DNA from: Mallotus nudiflorus
Taxonomy: Eukaryota > Streptophyta > Magnoliopsida > Malpighiales > Euphorbiaceae
Direction of reading: 5' to 3'
Assembly: GCA_947683625.1 (NCBI GenBank)
Contig: CANTUR010000066.1
Coordinates: 4,622,001-4,686,000, forward strand
Length of the DNA stretch: 64,000 nt
The translations under genes and the position numbers were made by a program. The notes under the pieces were generated by a model. That model made no database searches. It was not told where the DNA came from and saw only the letters and a program-made list of their open reading frames with translations. Positions 47,190 to 57,321 of this stretch are shown here, one piece after another; within the stretch, counting starts at the first letter, position 1; each line of letters starts with the position of its first letter.

Positions 47190-49227
47190 GTCTAAAGATA
47201 TAAAATATATCCAAAGAAAATTAAAGGCCAGATGTCTAGTTATAGTGAGATTATAACTCTACAGTCTTCTAAGTATTTGATACGTCTTCTAGTCCTATCG
47301 ATGTTCCACTTGGCTATTGTAATACTATGATTTAGTCCAGTGTCTTTAATGCCTGAAAAATATAAAGTATTTCATCTTGCAATGAGTCTTAAATAAGTCT
47401 ATTCAAATTCTTAAAGATTAAAATTTTCTTCTAAAATTTGTATATTTATATTGTCTAAGGCCTTTGTACTCATTAAAGTGTACAAATGATTTGACAGTCT
47501 TGAAAATTTTTTATTTTGTATATTGTGTTTTCAATGTCTTTTTTTAGTGTATTAAGAAGTTGTTGTTTCCTAAGTCTATTTGAATAAGTACTTCTTCTAA
47601 TAAGTCTTATATATTGCTCTTGTAAATAATGAAGTCATATTTCTAGTTGAGTTATTTGATAGTCTATTCTATAAATTGTCTATTTAGCATTCATGAAGAG
47701 TCTGAGTCTGATCCAAGAGTCTAAAAAATAGAAGGTTCTGAACTAGATGTCTATTCTTAGGGTTGAGTATATGGAATGTTTGGGAATTATCTTATTAAAG
47801 TATTTAATGAGTCTGCAAGAGATTGGAATAAAAAGATTCGTCTAGTAACTTCGTTATAGTCATAGTCTTGATTGTGGTTTTCTATATGATTGTTGTCTTC
47901 TACGTCTATATAGTGCAGTGTTTCTTGTCTAAATTCTTCTAAACTTTGTTTGCTTTGTAAGTCTAAAAGGAAAAAATTTTCTAAGACTTTTCCTATAGTA
48001 GTCATAAACAATTACTGTTTAAATCAAAAGAAATATCAAAATGAAATATGAGATTCATCCAATAGATACTCAGATAAACAATTCAAAGTATTCATAATTT
48101 CCAGTTAATCTATAAAAATCTCTCTATATGCATCACCCTAAATTGTAGATACAATGAAAAATTAAAAATTTAAATAATTAAACCAACATTCTAAAACTTA
48201 AACCAATATATTTAAGAACAAACTAGTGAGTTTCCCAGAATCTCTACCCTTTCATAATCCTTTACAACTGGAGTACTTTTTTAAGCCTTCCATGGCCATT
48301 CTTTTTCCTCCTAAGGATAATTCTAAGGATTACTACTAGTTTTTAATTTATTAAAGCTATAGTCTAAAAGAATTAGAATGATGATTATAACTATTTAAAT
48401 TTTTCATACAAATCAATCATATCATAAGTAAAGTCATACGCATAGAAGATCATAATAGAGTACCTGAAATGAAGAATACTTTCTTTTATTTATCTCTTCT
48501 CTATGTATGAATCCCAAAGAGAACTTAGAAACAATACATCGCTACAAGCTTGCTATTTTACAATATTTTATGTTGAACTCATAAGAAAGTGATTTTTCTC
48601 CAAATCCCAAATTGGGCAAGAGATGTATTTTTCTTATAAGTTTGCTCTGCTCTTGTAAGAAGAGGGCTATCAAAGGCTTCTATATCTAAAATGAAGAAAA
48701 GAGTCCTCCTTATATAGGCGAAGGACTGAAAGTAAATTATATATAATACCCTCTAGTGGAGGAGTAAAATAAGAAAAGTAAAATAGTAGGTGCTTATCTT
48801 GATAAGCACAAGTACAAGTCTTGTTTTCATGTCTTCACGTGGGTGGGCCCACCTTTATGTCTTTTTAGGATAGTGGAGGGGTCCATTATTTATGTTCTTT
48901 CTTCACTTTGAAGTCTTCTAGGATGGTGGAGGGGTCCACCTTTTATCTTCCTTTGTCAGTTGTAGAGTGAGTGTCATAATCATTGTCTTTAATCTTTTGC
49001 TCTTTTTTATAAAATGTTTCATACACTTTGACAATTGTATGAAATTCATTGCTTCCTTTTATGCAGAAACTGATAGAGCCTGATTCTAATAGTCCTTTGG
49101 TGATGTATACTTTTTCATAGTGTGTCCCATCACATAAGTCATAAATATTGGTTTTGGGATCATTAATATTGAAGAAAAAGTTATAAGCTGTTGTCCTAGC
49201 TTTCCAATGGGTTAAGGACTTGGGCCA
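47190..49227 (-). promoter_or_regulatory. Viral intergenic region and leader with TATA box
   Basis: On the minus strand a TATATAAGG box lies at 48716-48708, between the viroplasmin-like ORF and the PBS, where a pararetroviral promoter belongs. The stretch downstream to 47190 would be the long leader. It contains a short acidic frame at 48011-47787 (FRQETLHYIDVEDNNHIEN region) that is not recognised. CTAAGTCTA/AGTCTA-type words recur. Promoter function is inferred from position only. Confidence 0.5.
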
Positions 49228-50165
49228 TCAGTCCTGGGGCAATGTCCAAGAGGTTTTTAGATAAAGATGTTTTGAAGGAGTGTCTTTATATTGTGGATGC
49301 CCAACTGTGTGAATAAATGCCATAGAATAACATGGTTCCGTTTGTCCTACAATGTCTTTTAAGGGAACTGTTGTTATCTTGACACGTATAGCATTATGAG
49401 CTGCTACTTCAAGTAAAGGAAAATTAAGAATTTTTGGCATGTCTGTAATATTATATGGATCATGGATCCATAAATCCATTAAAAGCCTATGTTGGTAAAA
49501 TTGTAATGGACTTATTTCAATATGTTTAAATTTCTTGCCAAAAGGAAACCTGTCTGCCCAAGTCCCGTAGGATCTGAAAGAATATACTTGTTGGCAATGG
49601 CAAGAACTTGCCTTCCCACATAAGTGGTGTTCATTTCTGTAAGGAAATATGTTATCACAATGATAAATATATCCACAAAATATGCCATCATTAATTGCAT
49701 TACAGTTAACAAATTGATCATTATGACATAAGTCTAAGCATTCTTGCAGAATGAAAAATTTTGTCCAGGATGTGTCCATAATGTCTTCAACCCATGTGTT
49801 TAGAGAGTAAGGAACATTGTGTTCAATCATTACTGTCTCAGCTTTAGTGTTATCTGCTGAAACTATATGTTTTATAAGTGTGGTGGCATATGATGTTCCA
49901 AGTTTAACAAGTGATGAACTTGCAAATGGATCAGAGAGTCTTTTCTTTATTTCAGGAGAAATAAGGTATGGTGTATTAGGCTGAAGAAAGTCTTGAAGAT
50001 CTTTCTGGGCTTCTTTGCAATCATAAAAGCCCTTAAACATGGGTGTCTTTAATGTCTTGTCAAATTTTGACATTTGTTTATGGACTTCAATTCTTTCATT
50101 GATTTCAGTTCAATTATCATAAATTCCAGCATATGGGCCATTGTATAACACATAGCATAAGAATT
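49228..50165 (-). pseudogene. Viroplasmin/transactivator-like ORF of the caulimovirid
   Basis: The 281-codon frame (50073-49228) continues a domain that starts further upstream, near 50165. There a NGPYAGIY motif, a stop at 50112-50110 and then FKGFYDCKEA give the signature of the caulimovirid viroplasmin domain. Cys/His residues follow at 49720-49590. In live viruses this protein forms inclusion bodies and permits re-initiation of translation on the polycistronic RNA. The stop disables this copy, although the larger part is unusually well kept. Confidence 0.68.
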
Positions 50166-50539
50166 TTTTGCCTGAAGGTGTCTATGATATCTTGAAATAA
50201 TTAATAAGAGCATTAATTACTCCCATACTTTTAGAGATCCCTCTTTCTTCAGTAGGAAGATTTCAAATGTTGTCTATTATGCATGTTGTAGTCCACTACA
50301 ATCTTTTCTTCCTGCAAAATTAAATATGTGAGTGTCTTTAAAAACTGACAACTCTTATTAGCCAAATTTCATGGTTGCAATAGTTGCGTTGGTCTTGATG
50401 TAAATTGTAGACTTTTTAGAGCCCATGTCTTGTTCAAAAGGAAATGTTTTAATGTCTTTGTTTTGAGCTTTTGCTACAAACCAAGTCTTTCTTTAATGTT
50501 TGAGGATTTTTCCTCTATAATTTCTTGCACATAACACAT

Positions 50540-51135
50540 TAAAAGATTAGTCTTGACAGGTTGTCTGCAAGAGTATTTTTCTTACCGTCTATATGTTCAA
50601 AGGAAGGCTTAATACCTTTGTTTGTAATTAAATTTACAAGATTTAACCATCTGTTATCATTAGTCTTCTTTTTAGTTTGTTTATTGTAAAATTTTACAAT
50701 TGCTTCACAGTCTGTCCTTATTGTAAAAGGTTTGTTACATATGTATAAATATAATTTTTCATTCCATTTATAACAGAAAGTATTTCAAAGTCTAATGATG
50801 TAATTCCTTTTACTTTATAAATACCCGAAGAGTATCTACAAATTTGTTCTTCTCTCTTAGGTGAATATTTATGAGGTTTTGCATATAATACAACTCCCCA
50901 TCCTAATTCGCAACCATCCGTTTCTACAATCATGTAGTCTCTATTTAAAGGAAGTCTGAGTAGAGGAAGATTTTGTATCTATTTTTTAATGTTTTGTACA
51001 ATTTTAATATCCTCATTATTAAAATGTCTTTGGCCTTTAATGGATGTCTTGTTGTATAATCGGTCAGTTAGTTTAGACAATTCTTTAAGGAAAGGCCTAA
51101 CATAATTTAAAAGTTTTAAAAAGGCCTGAAGTCTT
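50540..51135 (-). pseudogene. Caulimovirid RT thumb and RNase H, broken
   Basis: The frame 50933-50718 begins VETDGCELGWGVVLY, the first RNase H Asp motif of caulimovirids, with a CRYSSG block. After a frameshift near 50720 the domain continues with a second Asp block (RTDCEAIVKFYN) and the usual ADNLSRL end near 50545. Upstream to 51135 is the RT thumb; the palm with its catalytic Asp pair lies beyond the junction and is absent. Confidence 0.85.
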
Positions 51136-51140
51136 TTGAC

Positions 51141-51612
51141 TCAGAACAGTAGCTATTGTTTCATGGCCAGCAATAAGACTGCCATCATGTCATCTCTTAG
51201 CTGTTAAAATAAAAGGTAAGAAATAAATTACCAAAAAATAAATTCAACACTAATTGGCTTGGTTTAGATAATAAGGCTTTGCTCATGTGTCATGATTGAT
51301 CAAGTCAATAAGAAAATCAGCAACTTCCTCCATTGTTGTCAAGCTTTGAACAGTAATGTTCATTTTCTGATTCACCCCACCTCCTAATAGCACCTCTACA
51401 ATGTGAATTAACCATCTATTGACCAAGGCACATAAAATTTAAAATCCAACCAACCCATTAACCCCAAATCAAACCAGGAAAAGATATTCATAACTAACTA
51501 AATAAAAAATCAGCACAGCAAAATATCATCATAGGAATTCTACCTCAATATCAATTCTTGCCTATCTCAATATCATTTTCAACGGTCTTCAATGGAGAAA
51601 GCATTAGTTTAA
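51141..51612 (-). repeat. Inverted repeat flanking the viral block, right copy
   Basis: Reverse complement of 42746-43212. The outer end includes the last bases of the POB1-like exon and abuts a TNL upstream fragment. The inner end (TCAGAACAGTAGC) meets the viral RT thumb within a few bases. Confidence 0.88.
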
Positions 51613-52490
51613 AACTAACATGTTTAAATAAGAATAAAAATATTAATTTTAAATTCATTTAATTAATTAAATGATTATTTGTTAAAAATTTAAGGCTTTA
51701 AAAATGGATTTTGCCTAATATGATTTGGTAAAGTTTATATAAAGACTGATCATGTTTCAACGTAACATTAACTGTAATAAATAAGAAAAGACTTCATATA
51801 TCATGTAATTTTGCTGCTGATACAATAAAATCAAATCCACTTTGTTAGGGTTCACATGTAATCCTTTTCATATTCGTTAATGACTTCAAGATTGGTACTT
51901 TGGCGTATTAATTTGGGCAGATTTTTTTGTAAGCAAATGACTTATGTTCAAAACAAAACAAAAAAAAAATCAGCAAATGAACATTTTAATTTATTAAGAC
52001 CAATGAGCGTAACTCAATACTAACTCTGTGGCTCAATTAATTAGCATGCAAGACCAGCAGCTTTCAACTCAAAATTCCCAACTCTGTGCCCGCAAGCCAG
52101 TTTGTTTTGTTTATGGTCTCTATTCTTTCGCAGGACAAAAAAACACTAATCTTTAATTTCTAGGTGATTCATAAATAAAGAATTACTTAGCTTAATTTTT
52201 TTTTTCTTACAAAAAATTTTCTACCGTAAATAATCAGTGGAATATCAACTTTGAAAAATCTCCAATAATAATTCCTAGGCAACAAACAAAATAGTGTTCA
52301 GAAATTTAAAAGAAAAGGTCTTACATCACCTAGTCATATCCTTGACCAAGCCAAATTCCAACTTGGCAAATGGGCATGACAACAGAGCCAATAGCGACCC
52401 AAGCACAACATTAAATTTAAAGGAGCCATAAGACAAATTAAGGACCATTATTTGGAATATATGGTTAAAGCATGGAGCAGATGCATATAT
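51606..52490 (+). repeat. Third copy of the TNL upstream region, without a TNL
   Basis: Matches 11987-13528 of the left arm in direct orientation: AACATGTTTAAATAAGAATA, a CATGTTTCAACGTAACATTA block, GCATGCAAGACCAGCAGCTT, and a GACCATTATTTGGAATATAT block. It lacks the 0.58-kb insertion at 12311-12890 and most of 13345-13460, so it represents the older state. It has no TIR exon or any part of the coding region. Confidence 0.9.
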
Positions 52491-53339
52491 GGTGTCTGAT
52501 TGGAATTGAGGTGCATATATCTATTCAAATTGCTAATTACTGATTCCAAGCAAATAACCATGACTTTTGAAAACTTCATGTCAAAAGATTTGAAACATTA
52601 GCAGCTAAATTAGAGAGAGAAAAAAAAAACAGATAATAAATAGGAACATTAGAAGTAGTGGATACCATGGAAGCAACTCAGCAGAATCACATTCCAGAAG
52701 CTGAAGTAGGATCTTTGCTGAGTTTAGATTTCCTTTGATCTATACAAGCAGAACGGAAAATTAGATTTTGATTTCAGAAATAAGGGGAAAACTAAGGCCA
52801 GAAAAAGTATTCTTAATTGCAAAGATGGTGCTATTCTGATTGAATATTTTGCAAGTGCTCAATAATTAAATTATACACATTTTCAATTAGTGTACAATTG
52901 AGAACAATAAAAATGTAAAAGGGCTATCAAAGGGGATATTAACAGAGCTAGTAAGATTAACAGTTCAGAAGAAACAAATACAATAATAGAAATACCATCG
53001 ACCATACGAACATAAATTTCAGCTAAATTGGCACATATAGCTTCTTTTAAGTCCTATACAAATTTTCAGCATATATTTTTGCCCACTTATGCCAATGCTA
53101 GAGAAGGCAGATAGTTTGAGTGACCATGGCATGCTAAAATTAATAGATGATGCTAACAAAATTATCTTGTCTATTACAATATCCATTCAGTAGAGGTTGT
53201 ACAATTTTCAAGGCAAGCTTCAACATATGAGACCCTACAGGCCATTCACATTACACTGCCTCGTTGAAGTGTAAAATATGCATATAATGGATGTAAAGGA
53301 ACTACAGAAGTTCCTAACAAACTGAAACATTGAAACAAT
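52491..53339. other. Unrecognised DNA, possibly host intron with an exon scrap
   Basis: No gene is supported. On the minus strand 52740-52668 reads AKILLQLLECDSAELLPW, then GTATCC, which looks like a short exon with a donor site; I could not place it. The rest is AT-rich intron-like DNA. Confidence 0.35.
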
Positions 53340-53672
53340 TGTTAGAGAATTGTAACAAAAATCTTGAAAAATCTGGTCCAAAGCATGTATGAATCCCACT
53401 TTTCTAAAGGCAATATTTATAGTGTACAATTTGCCTCTAGGATACAATGAAACTTGGGTGTTTGTAATAGTGTTTTATGCAAAATTGATTTTTGATAGAG
53501 AATTAATTTCTGCAGAAAACTAACTTTCTATTTATATAAGATAAATGAGTGGTTAGAATTTGGTAATAGACATATCTATTTGAATAAGTAGACATGTTTA
53601 TTGGCAATAGTCATGTCTTTTTGTTAAAAGATATGATTATATGTGACTATTTTGAAAATTTCTAATAATCCC
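53340..53672 (-). repeat. 3' LTR of the truncated copia element
   Basis: Its minus-strand 5' end is TATTAGAAATTTTC (TG decayed to TA) directly after the purine tract; its 3' end is TTCTCTAACA. Inside is a TATAAATATTGCC box. No second LTR is present in the window. Confidence 0.75.
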
Positions 53673-54227
53673 CCGCCATTTTCAAAATATAACCAAAACA
53701 TTCACCTAACAACAATTCTGTAAATTATGTGCATAAATATTGGTATCTTACGATTTAAACCAATACTTAGTGAAAGTTCAAAACAACAAGTCTAAATAAT
53801 ATGGTATATTAAATTTTGAACCAATTATTTTTATTGATAAGTTATAGAAACATTCCACACACATAATTTAACACCTCATTACAATTACACATATATAAAT
53901 GACACATTAAAGGTCTTATGTCTGTATCCTTCATAAGTGCATAGAGCCAAACCCTTAAACTCCTTGAGCGGCCACACTTCACACTTATATAAGTGGATAT
54001 ATTAGAAGTACCCCTCCAATTTGATACTTTGATTACAGTCCATAGATCCATTAAGAGATTTAACTCACCCTTCCTTTTCCTGTAGGTTCCAAGCACTATT
54101 ACCCTCGAGATGTAATAGAAATTTAACATAGTACTTACAATCACTCTATTGATGTACTATGACTCTTTTGAACTTGAGACTTGGCATAATACCAATTTTC
54201 ATAGTTGAGGTTCCATCAATGGTGATT

Positions 54228-54887
54228 TTACAAAATGGGCTTAAGACTGTTCCCTCTTGACATTTTATTTATCACATCTCTTGGCAATGCCTTTGTTACT
54301 AGATCAGCAAAATTTTGACTTAATCGCACATAATCTATTGTGATCACACCATTAGAGATTAAATCTCTAACATAACTATGTCTAAGTCCAATATGTCTTA
54401 ACTTCCCATTATATACATGACTATAAGCTCTTGATAGTGTTGCTTCACTATCACAATGAATAGATATTGGTGCAACTATCTTTGGCCATATCGGTATTTC
54501 ATATAGCAAATCACGTAGCCCTTCTACTTCTTTACTTATGGAAGCTAATGCTATAAATTTAGAAGCCATAGTGGAGTCTATTATGCATGTTTGTTTCTTG
54601 GAACCCCAAGATATTGCACCACCTCCAAGCATAAACACCCACCCACTAGTGCTAGTATGATCTCCACGATCAGTAACCCAACTTGCATTTGAATATCCTT
54701 CTAATATCAAAGGATAGCTACTATAGATTATGCCATAACTCATAGTTTTCTTTAAGTACTTTAATACTTTTTTGATAGCATGCCAATGCAAGTTACTTGG
54801 ATTACTCGTGTACCTACTTAGCTTTCCAACTGTAAAAGCTATATCAGGTCTAGTACATGTCATGACATACATAAAACAACCTATCAC
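54228..54887 (-). pseudogene. Copia RNase H and RT C-terminus
   Basis: A 219-codon open frame. It begins GCFMYVMTCTRPDIAFTVG (the YLTCTRPDI region), then GYSNASWVTDRGDHTSTSG (the GY.DAD.A.D..RKSTSG block, with D changed to N), then a FIALA block and the TKALPRDVINKMS end. Relatively long for a dead copy. Confidence 0.87.
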
Positions 54888-55740
54888 TTTGGCATATTCT
54901 AATTATGATAGTGGTTCTCCCTCATTCTTTATTAACTTGATGTTGGGATCAAAGGGAGTAGCGGTAGGATTACAAATTGAATGATTGAACTTCTTGAGAA
55001 CTTTCTCAATATAATGAGATTGAGTAAGAGTTATGCCATCCTTGTCTCTTAAGATCTTAATCCCAAGATTAACATTTGCCTATCCTATATCTTTCATGGA
55101 AAAATTGTTTGATAAGAAATTTTTGGTATCCTCAACTTGTTTTAAGTTTTTATTAAAAATCAACATGTCATCAGTATAAAGACATATTATGACACCATCA
55201 TTACCATAAAATTTACTATAACCACATTTATCAGTTTAATTAATTTTACAGCCATTAATAAGTACTATTTGGACAAATTTCTGGTGCCATTATTTTGGTG
55301 CTTGTTTTAGTCCATAAAAAGAGTTAATAAGTTTGCACTCTTTCTTTTCTTGTCTAAAAATAACAAATCCTTCAAGTTATTGCATATAAACCTCTTTTTC
55401 TAAATATCCATTTAAACATGCTATTTTCACATCCATTTGATGAATAACCATTTTATGGATGAAAGCTATTGCTACTAGCACTCTTATAGTAGCTATTTGA
55501 GCTACTAGAGAATATGTATCAAAATAGTTAGTCCCTTGCTTTTGTGTAAAGCCTTTTGCCAGGCATTAAATTTATTAATGGTTCCATCTTTTTCTTTTTA
55601 AATATCTATTTGCATCCAATTAGTTTAGAACCATGAGGTAGTTCAACTAATTTCCATGTATTATTTCCCATTATTGAGTCTATCTCATCATTAATTGTTT
55701 CTTTCCAAAAAGCTACATCTTGTGATTTCATGGTTTGCTC
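54888..55740 (-). pseudogene. Copia reverse transcriptase, frameshifted
   Basis: Minus-strand blocks: MVIHQMDVKIACLNGYLEKE-type near 55400-55450, a KLINSFYGLKQAPK-like block near 55300, and the catalytic box YTDDM near 55170 (both Asp kept), then KLGIKILRD near 55050. Stops at several points, such as before 55080 and near 55565. Confidence 0.8.
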
Positions 55741-55746
55741 CAATGT

Positions 55747-56104
55747 TTAAGGATCACTTTCTGTATTATAACAATATGGTATTTGATTGCTAACTGAGTC
55801 TCTTGTTCCTTCCATAAGATATACGAAGAATTCTTTTTCATGTCTTATTAGTTTCCTCTTTATTCTTTTGCTTCTTCGAAGTTCAACAACTTCTTGTTCA
55901 TCATTGTCTATGATTTGCTTACCTTTATCCAAGTTTAAATTGTTTTTTTCTGAAAATTTATCTTTAAGTCTAGGAATCAACTTAAACCTTTGTTCATCAA
56001 ATATGGCATCACTTGATTCAATAACTGTATTAATTGGTATTGAATCATTAGGTTCTATAACTATAAATCTATATGCCTTGCTATTATATGGCAAAGGCAA
56101 GTAG
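55747..56104 (-). pseudogene. Copia integrase C-tail / pre-RT linker
   Basis: A frame with NSKAYRFIVIEPNDSIPI (the SKAYR...P region after copia integrases), a Lys/Glu-rich linker and VELRRSKRIKRK, the (R)RS.R.RK motif just ahead of copia RT. The element is cut immediately upstream. Confidence 0.8.
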
Positions 56105-56406
56105 GAGTCTCATTTTCTTTTTCACACCACTCCATGTTTGACCCATCTTTTATCTTCATCATCTTCCTCATCAAGAACACTAGCATCACTTGCAAACCCA
56201 AATTCACTTTTCAATCTTGATATGGTTTGGTCCAAGAACTTAAGATCTGACATCAATTGTATCTTGGTGGTTTTATTGTAACTTTTTCCTCACCTACCCA
56301 ATAGTTTTTCACTAACCAAAATCAAAGTAGACCTACTTTTAATCTTTCCTTGCACATCCCTCAAGTTCAAGAAACTGCTAGTACAAGAGGTTGAGGTTTA
56401 GCTTCA
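56105..56406. other. Unassigned gene-like scrap
   Basis: On the minus strand 56245-56115 encodes DLKFLDQTISRLKSEFGFAS followed by DEEDDEDKRWVKHG and a stop. Composition and codon quality look like the C-terminus of a genuine host protein, but I do not recognise it. 56270-56406 is CT-rich DNA that may be 5' UTR of the VQ fragment that follows. Confidence 0.35.
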
Positions 56407-56720
56407 GTGTTAGGTTCTACTTCTACTGCCACTACCAATATGGTTCACAATCCAAAGAAAAGGTTAAGAGCTTTATGGTGCATACTAACTACTATTCTAA
56501 CTATAGACATCGCTAATTTTTTAGCCATGGTTCAAGAGTTTACTGGTATCCCTGCACCACCCTTCACTTCTTCATATTTTCCAAAAAGCAGGTTTATTCT
56601 ATTTAGGACTATTGCTTCTTTAAGGTCAATTGCTAGCCATTTAAAACCTTCACATCCTTCATATATTTTAAGACCCTAGGCTAAAAAAACCCAACCTCTA
56701 TTACTCTCTTCTTCTCCTTC
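56407..56720 (+). pseudogene. VQ-motif protein gene fragment
   Basis: Frame contains MVHNPKKRLRALW, then NFLAMVQEFTGIPAPPFTSS, then FPKSRFILFRTIASLRS. This is the VQ domain (FxxxVQxxTG) of plant VQ proteins, cofactors of WRKY transcription factors. Functional members usually read FRAMVQEFTGIPAPPF. A stop at 56677-56679 ends the frame where relatives continue; recognisable tail codons go on to about 56720. No promoter or full N-terminus is seen. It adjoins the next scrap directly, so it is a captured or shuffled fragment. Confidence 0.75.
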
Positions 56721-56732
56721 TATGATTGATGC

Positions 56733-56930
56733 TATTTGGATATGTATTTGATGCACTGGAATGACAACTTTGCCTTTAGGGATGCCACTAATCCTCCTTC
56801 CAAGTCAAGCAATGAGTATTGGCAGTTCTTGAATCAATTGAATAAAGCTTGGAAGGCTATGGAAGGTTTAGTCGAGATGGGTCTTGTAAAAGCTATAGGG
56901 GTTAATAATTTTAATGTTCAACATATCACC
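56733..56930 (+). pseudogene. Aldo-keto reductase gene fragment (AKR4-like)
   Basis: Frame gives YLDMYLMHWNDNFAFRDATN, then a block ending AWKAMEGLVEMGLVKAIG and VNNFNVQHI. This is the YLDLYLIHWP...AIGVSNF region of plant aldo-keto reductases (NADPH-dependent carbonyl reduction). The conserved Pro after HW is lost, and similarity ends at 56930, probably at a former exon end. The catalytic Tyr/Lys region is absent. Likely a transposon-captured exon. Confidence 0.78.
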
Positions 56931-57059
56931 TTTTGGTATTGTGTATTATGTATTGTATTGATTTTATATACTATTTTTGATTTTGATTTTATTAATATTG
57001 ATGGTGGTGTTAATGTTGGTTGGTAGTGTATGGTGGTGTTATTGATGATGATAGTTTAT

Positions 57060-57300
57060 TAATTGGTGTTTGTGGTGGTAATAATGATTGATGATGGTGT
57101 TAAGTGGTGATGGAGTTAGTGGTGTTAAGCCATGATGGTGGTGATGTTATGATGCTAGTGGTATTGGTAGTGGTGGTGATTGATGATAGTGCGTATGGTG
57201 GTGTATTGAGTGGTGCTGATGGTGATGGTGTTAAGGTGGTGCATGTGGTGGTGTGGTGTTCGATGCTAGGTGGTGCTAGTGGTGAGTAGTTCTTTTTTTA
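57060..57300 (+). repeat. GGT/GAT triplet-rich minisatellite, first copy
   Basis: Irregular GGTGAT/GGTGTT runs from about 57060, ending with GGTGAGTAGTTC and a (GA)n tract. It is closely matched by 60410-60620. The apparent Val/Gly/Asp-rich frame at 57104-57289 is a by-product of the repeat. Confidence 0.85.
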
Positions 57301-57321
57301 GAGAGAGAGAGAGAGTAGTTC

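Larger units (their letters stand above)
43330..51135 (-). mobile_element. Endogenous caulimovirid (pararetrovirus) remnant, rearranged and interrupted
   Basis: All recognisable viral pieces are on the minus strand. In transcription order they are: RT thumb and RNase H, viroplasmin/transactivator-like ORF, intergenic region with TATA box, tRNA-Met PBS, an ORF, then the movement protein. On a linear virus map the movement protein precedes RT, so the order is circularly permuted, as expected of integration from circular or concatemeric DNA. Coat protein, protease and the RT palm are missing. Stops, frameshifts and a 1.97-kb solo LTR break it. A transactivator gene points to the caulimovirus/soymovirus/cavemovirus-like side of the family rather than badnavirus-like. 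It is an old, defective copy with no sign of function. Confidence 0.82.
53340..56104 (-). mobile_element. 5'-truncated Ty1/copia element
   Basis: On the minus strand: pre-RT region, RT, RNase H, 3' spacer, PPT-like GAAAATGGCGGGGG and a 333-base LTR (53672-53340). gag, protease and integrase are absent, with the break near 56104. The LTR and RNase H style (end NFADLVTKALPRDVI) indicate a lineage different from the SIRE-type element. Several stops and frameshifts show that it is dead. Confidence 0.85.

Noticed and set aside
57104..57289. Val/Gly/Asp-rich protein
   Set aside because: Direct product of a GGT/GAT repeat; no start context or conserved domain.
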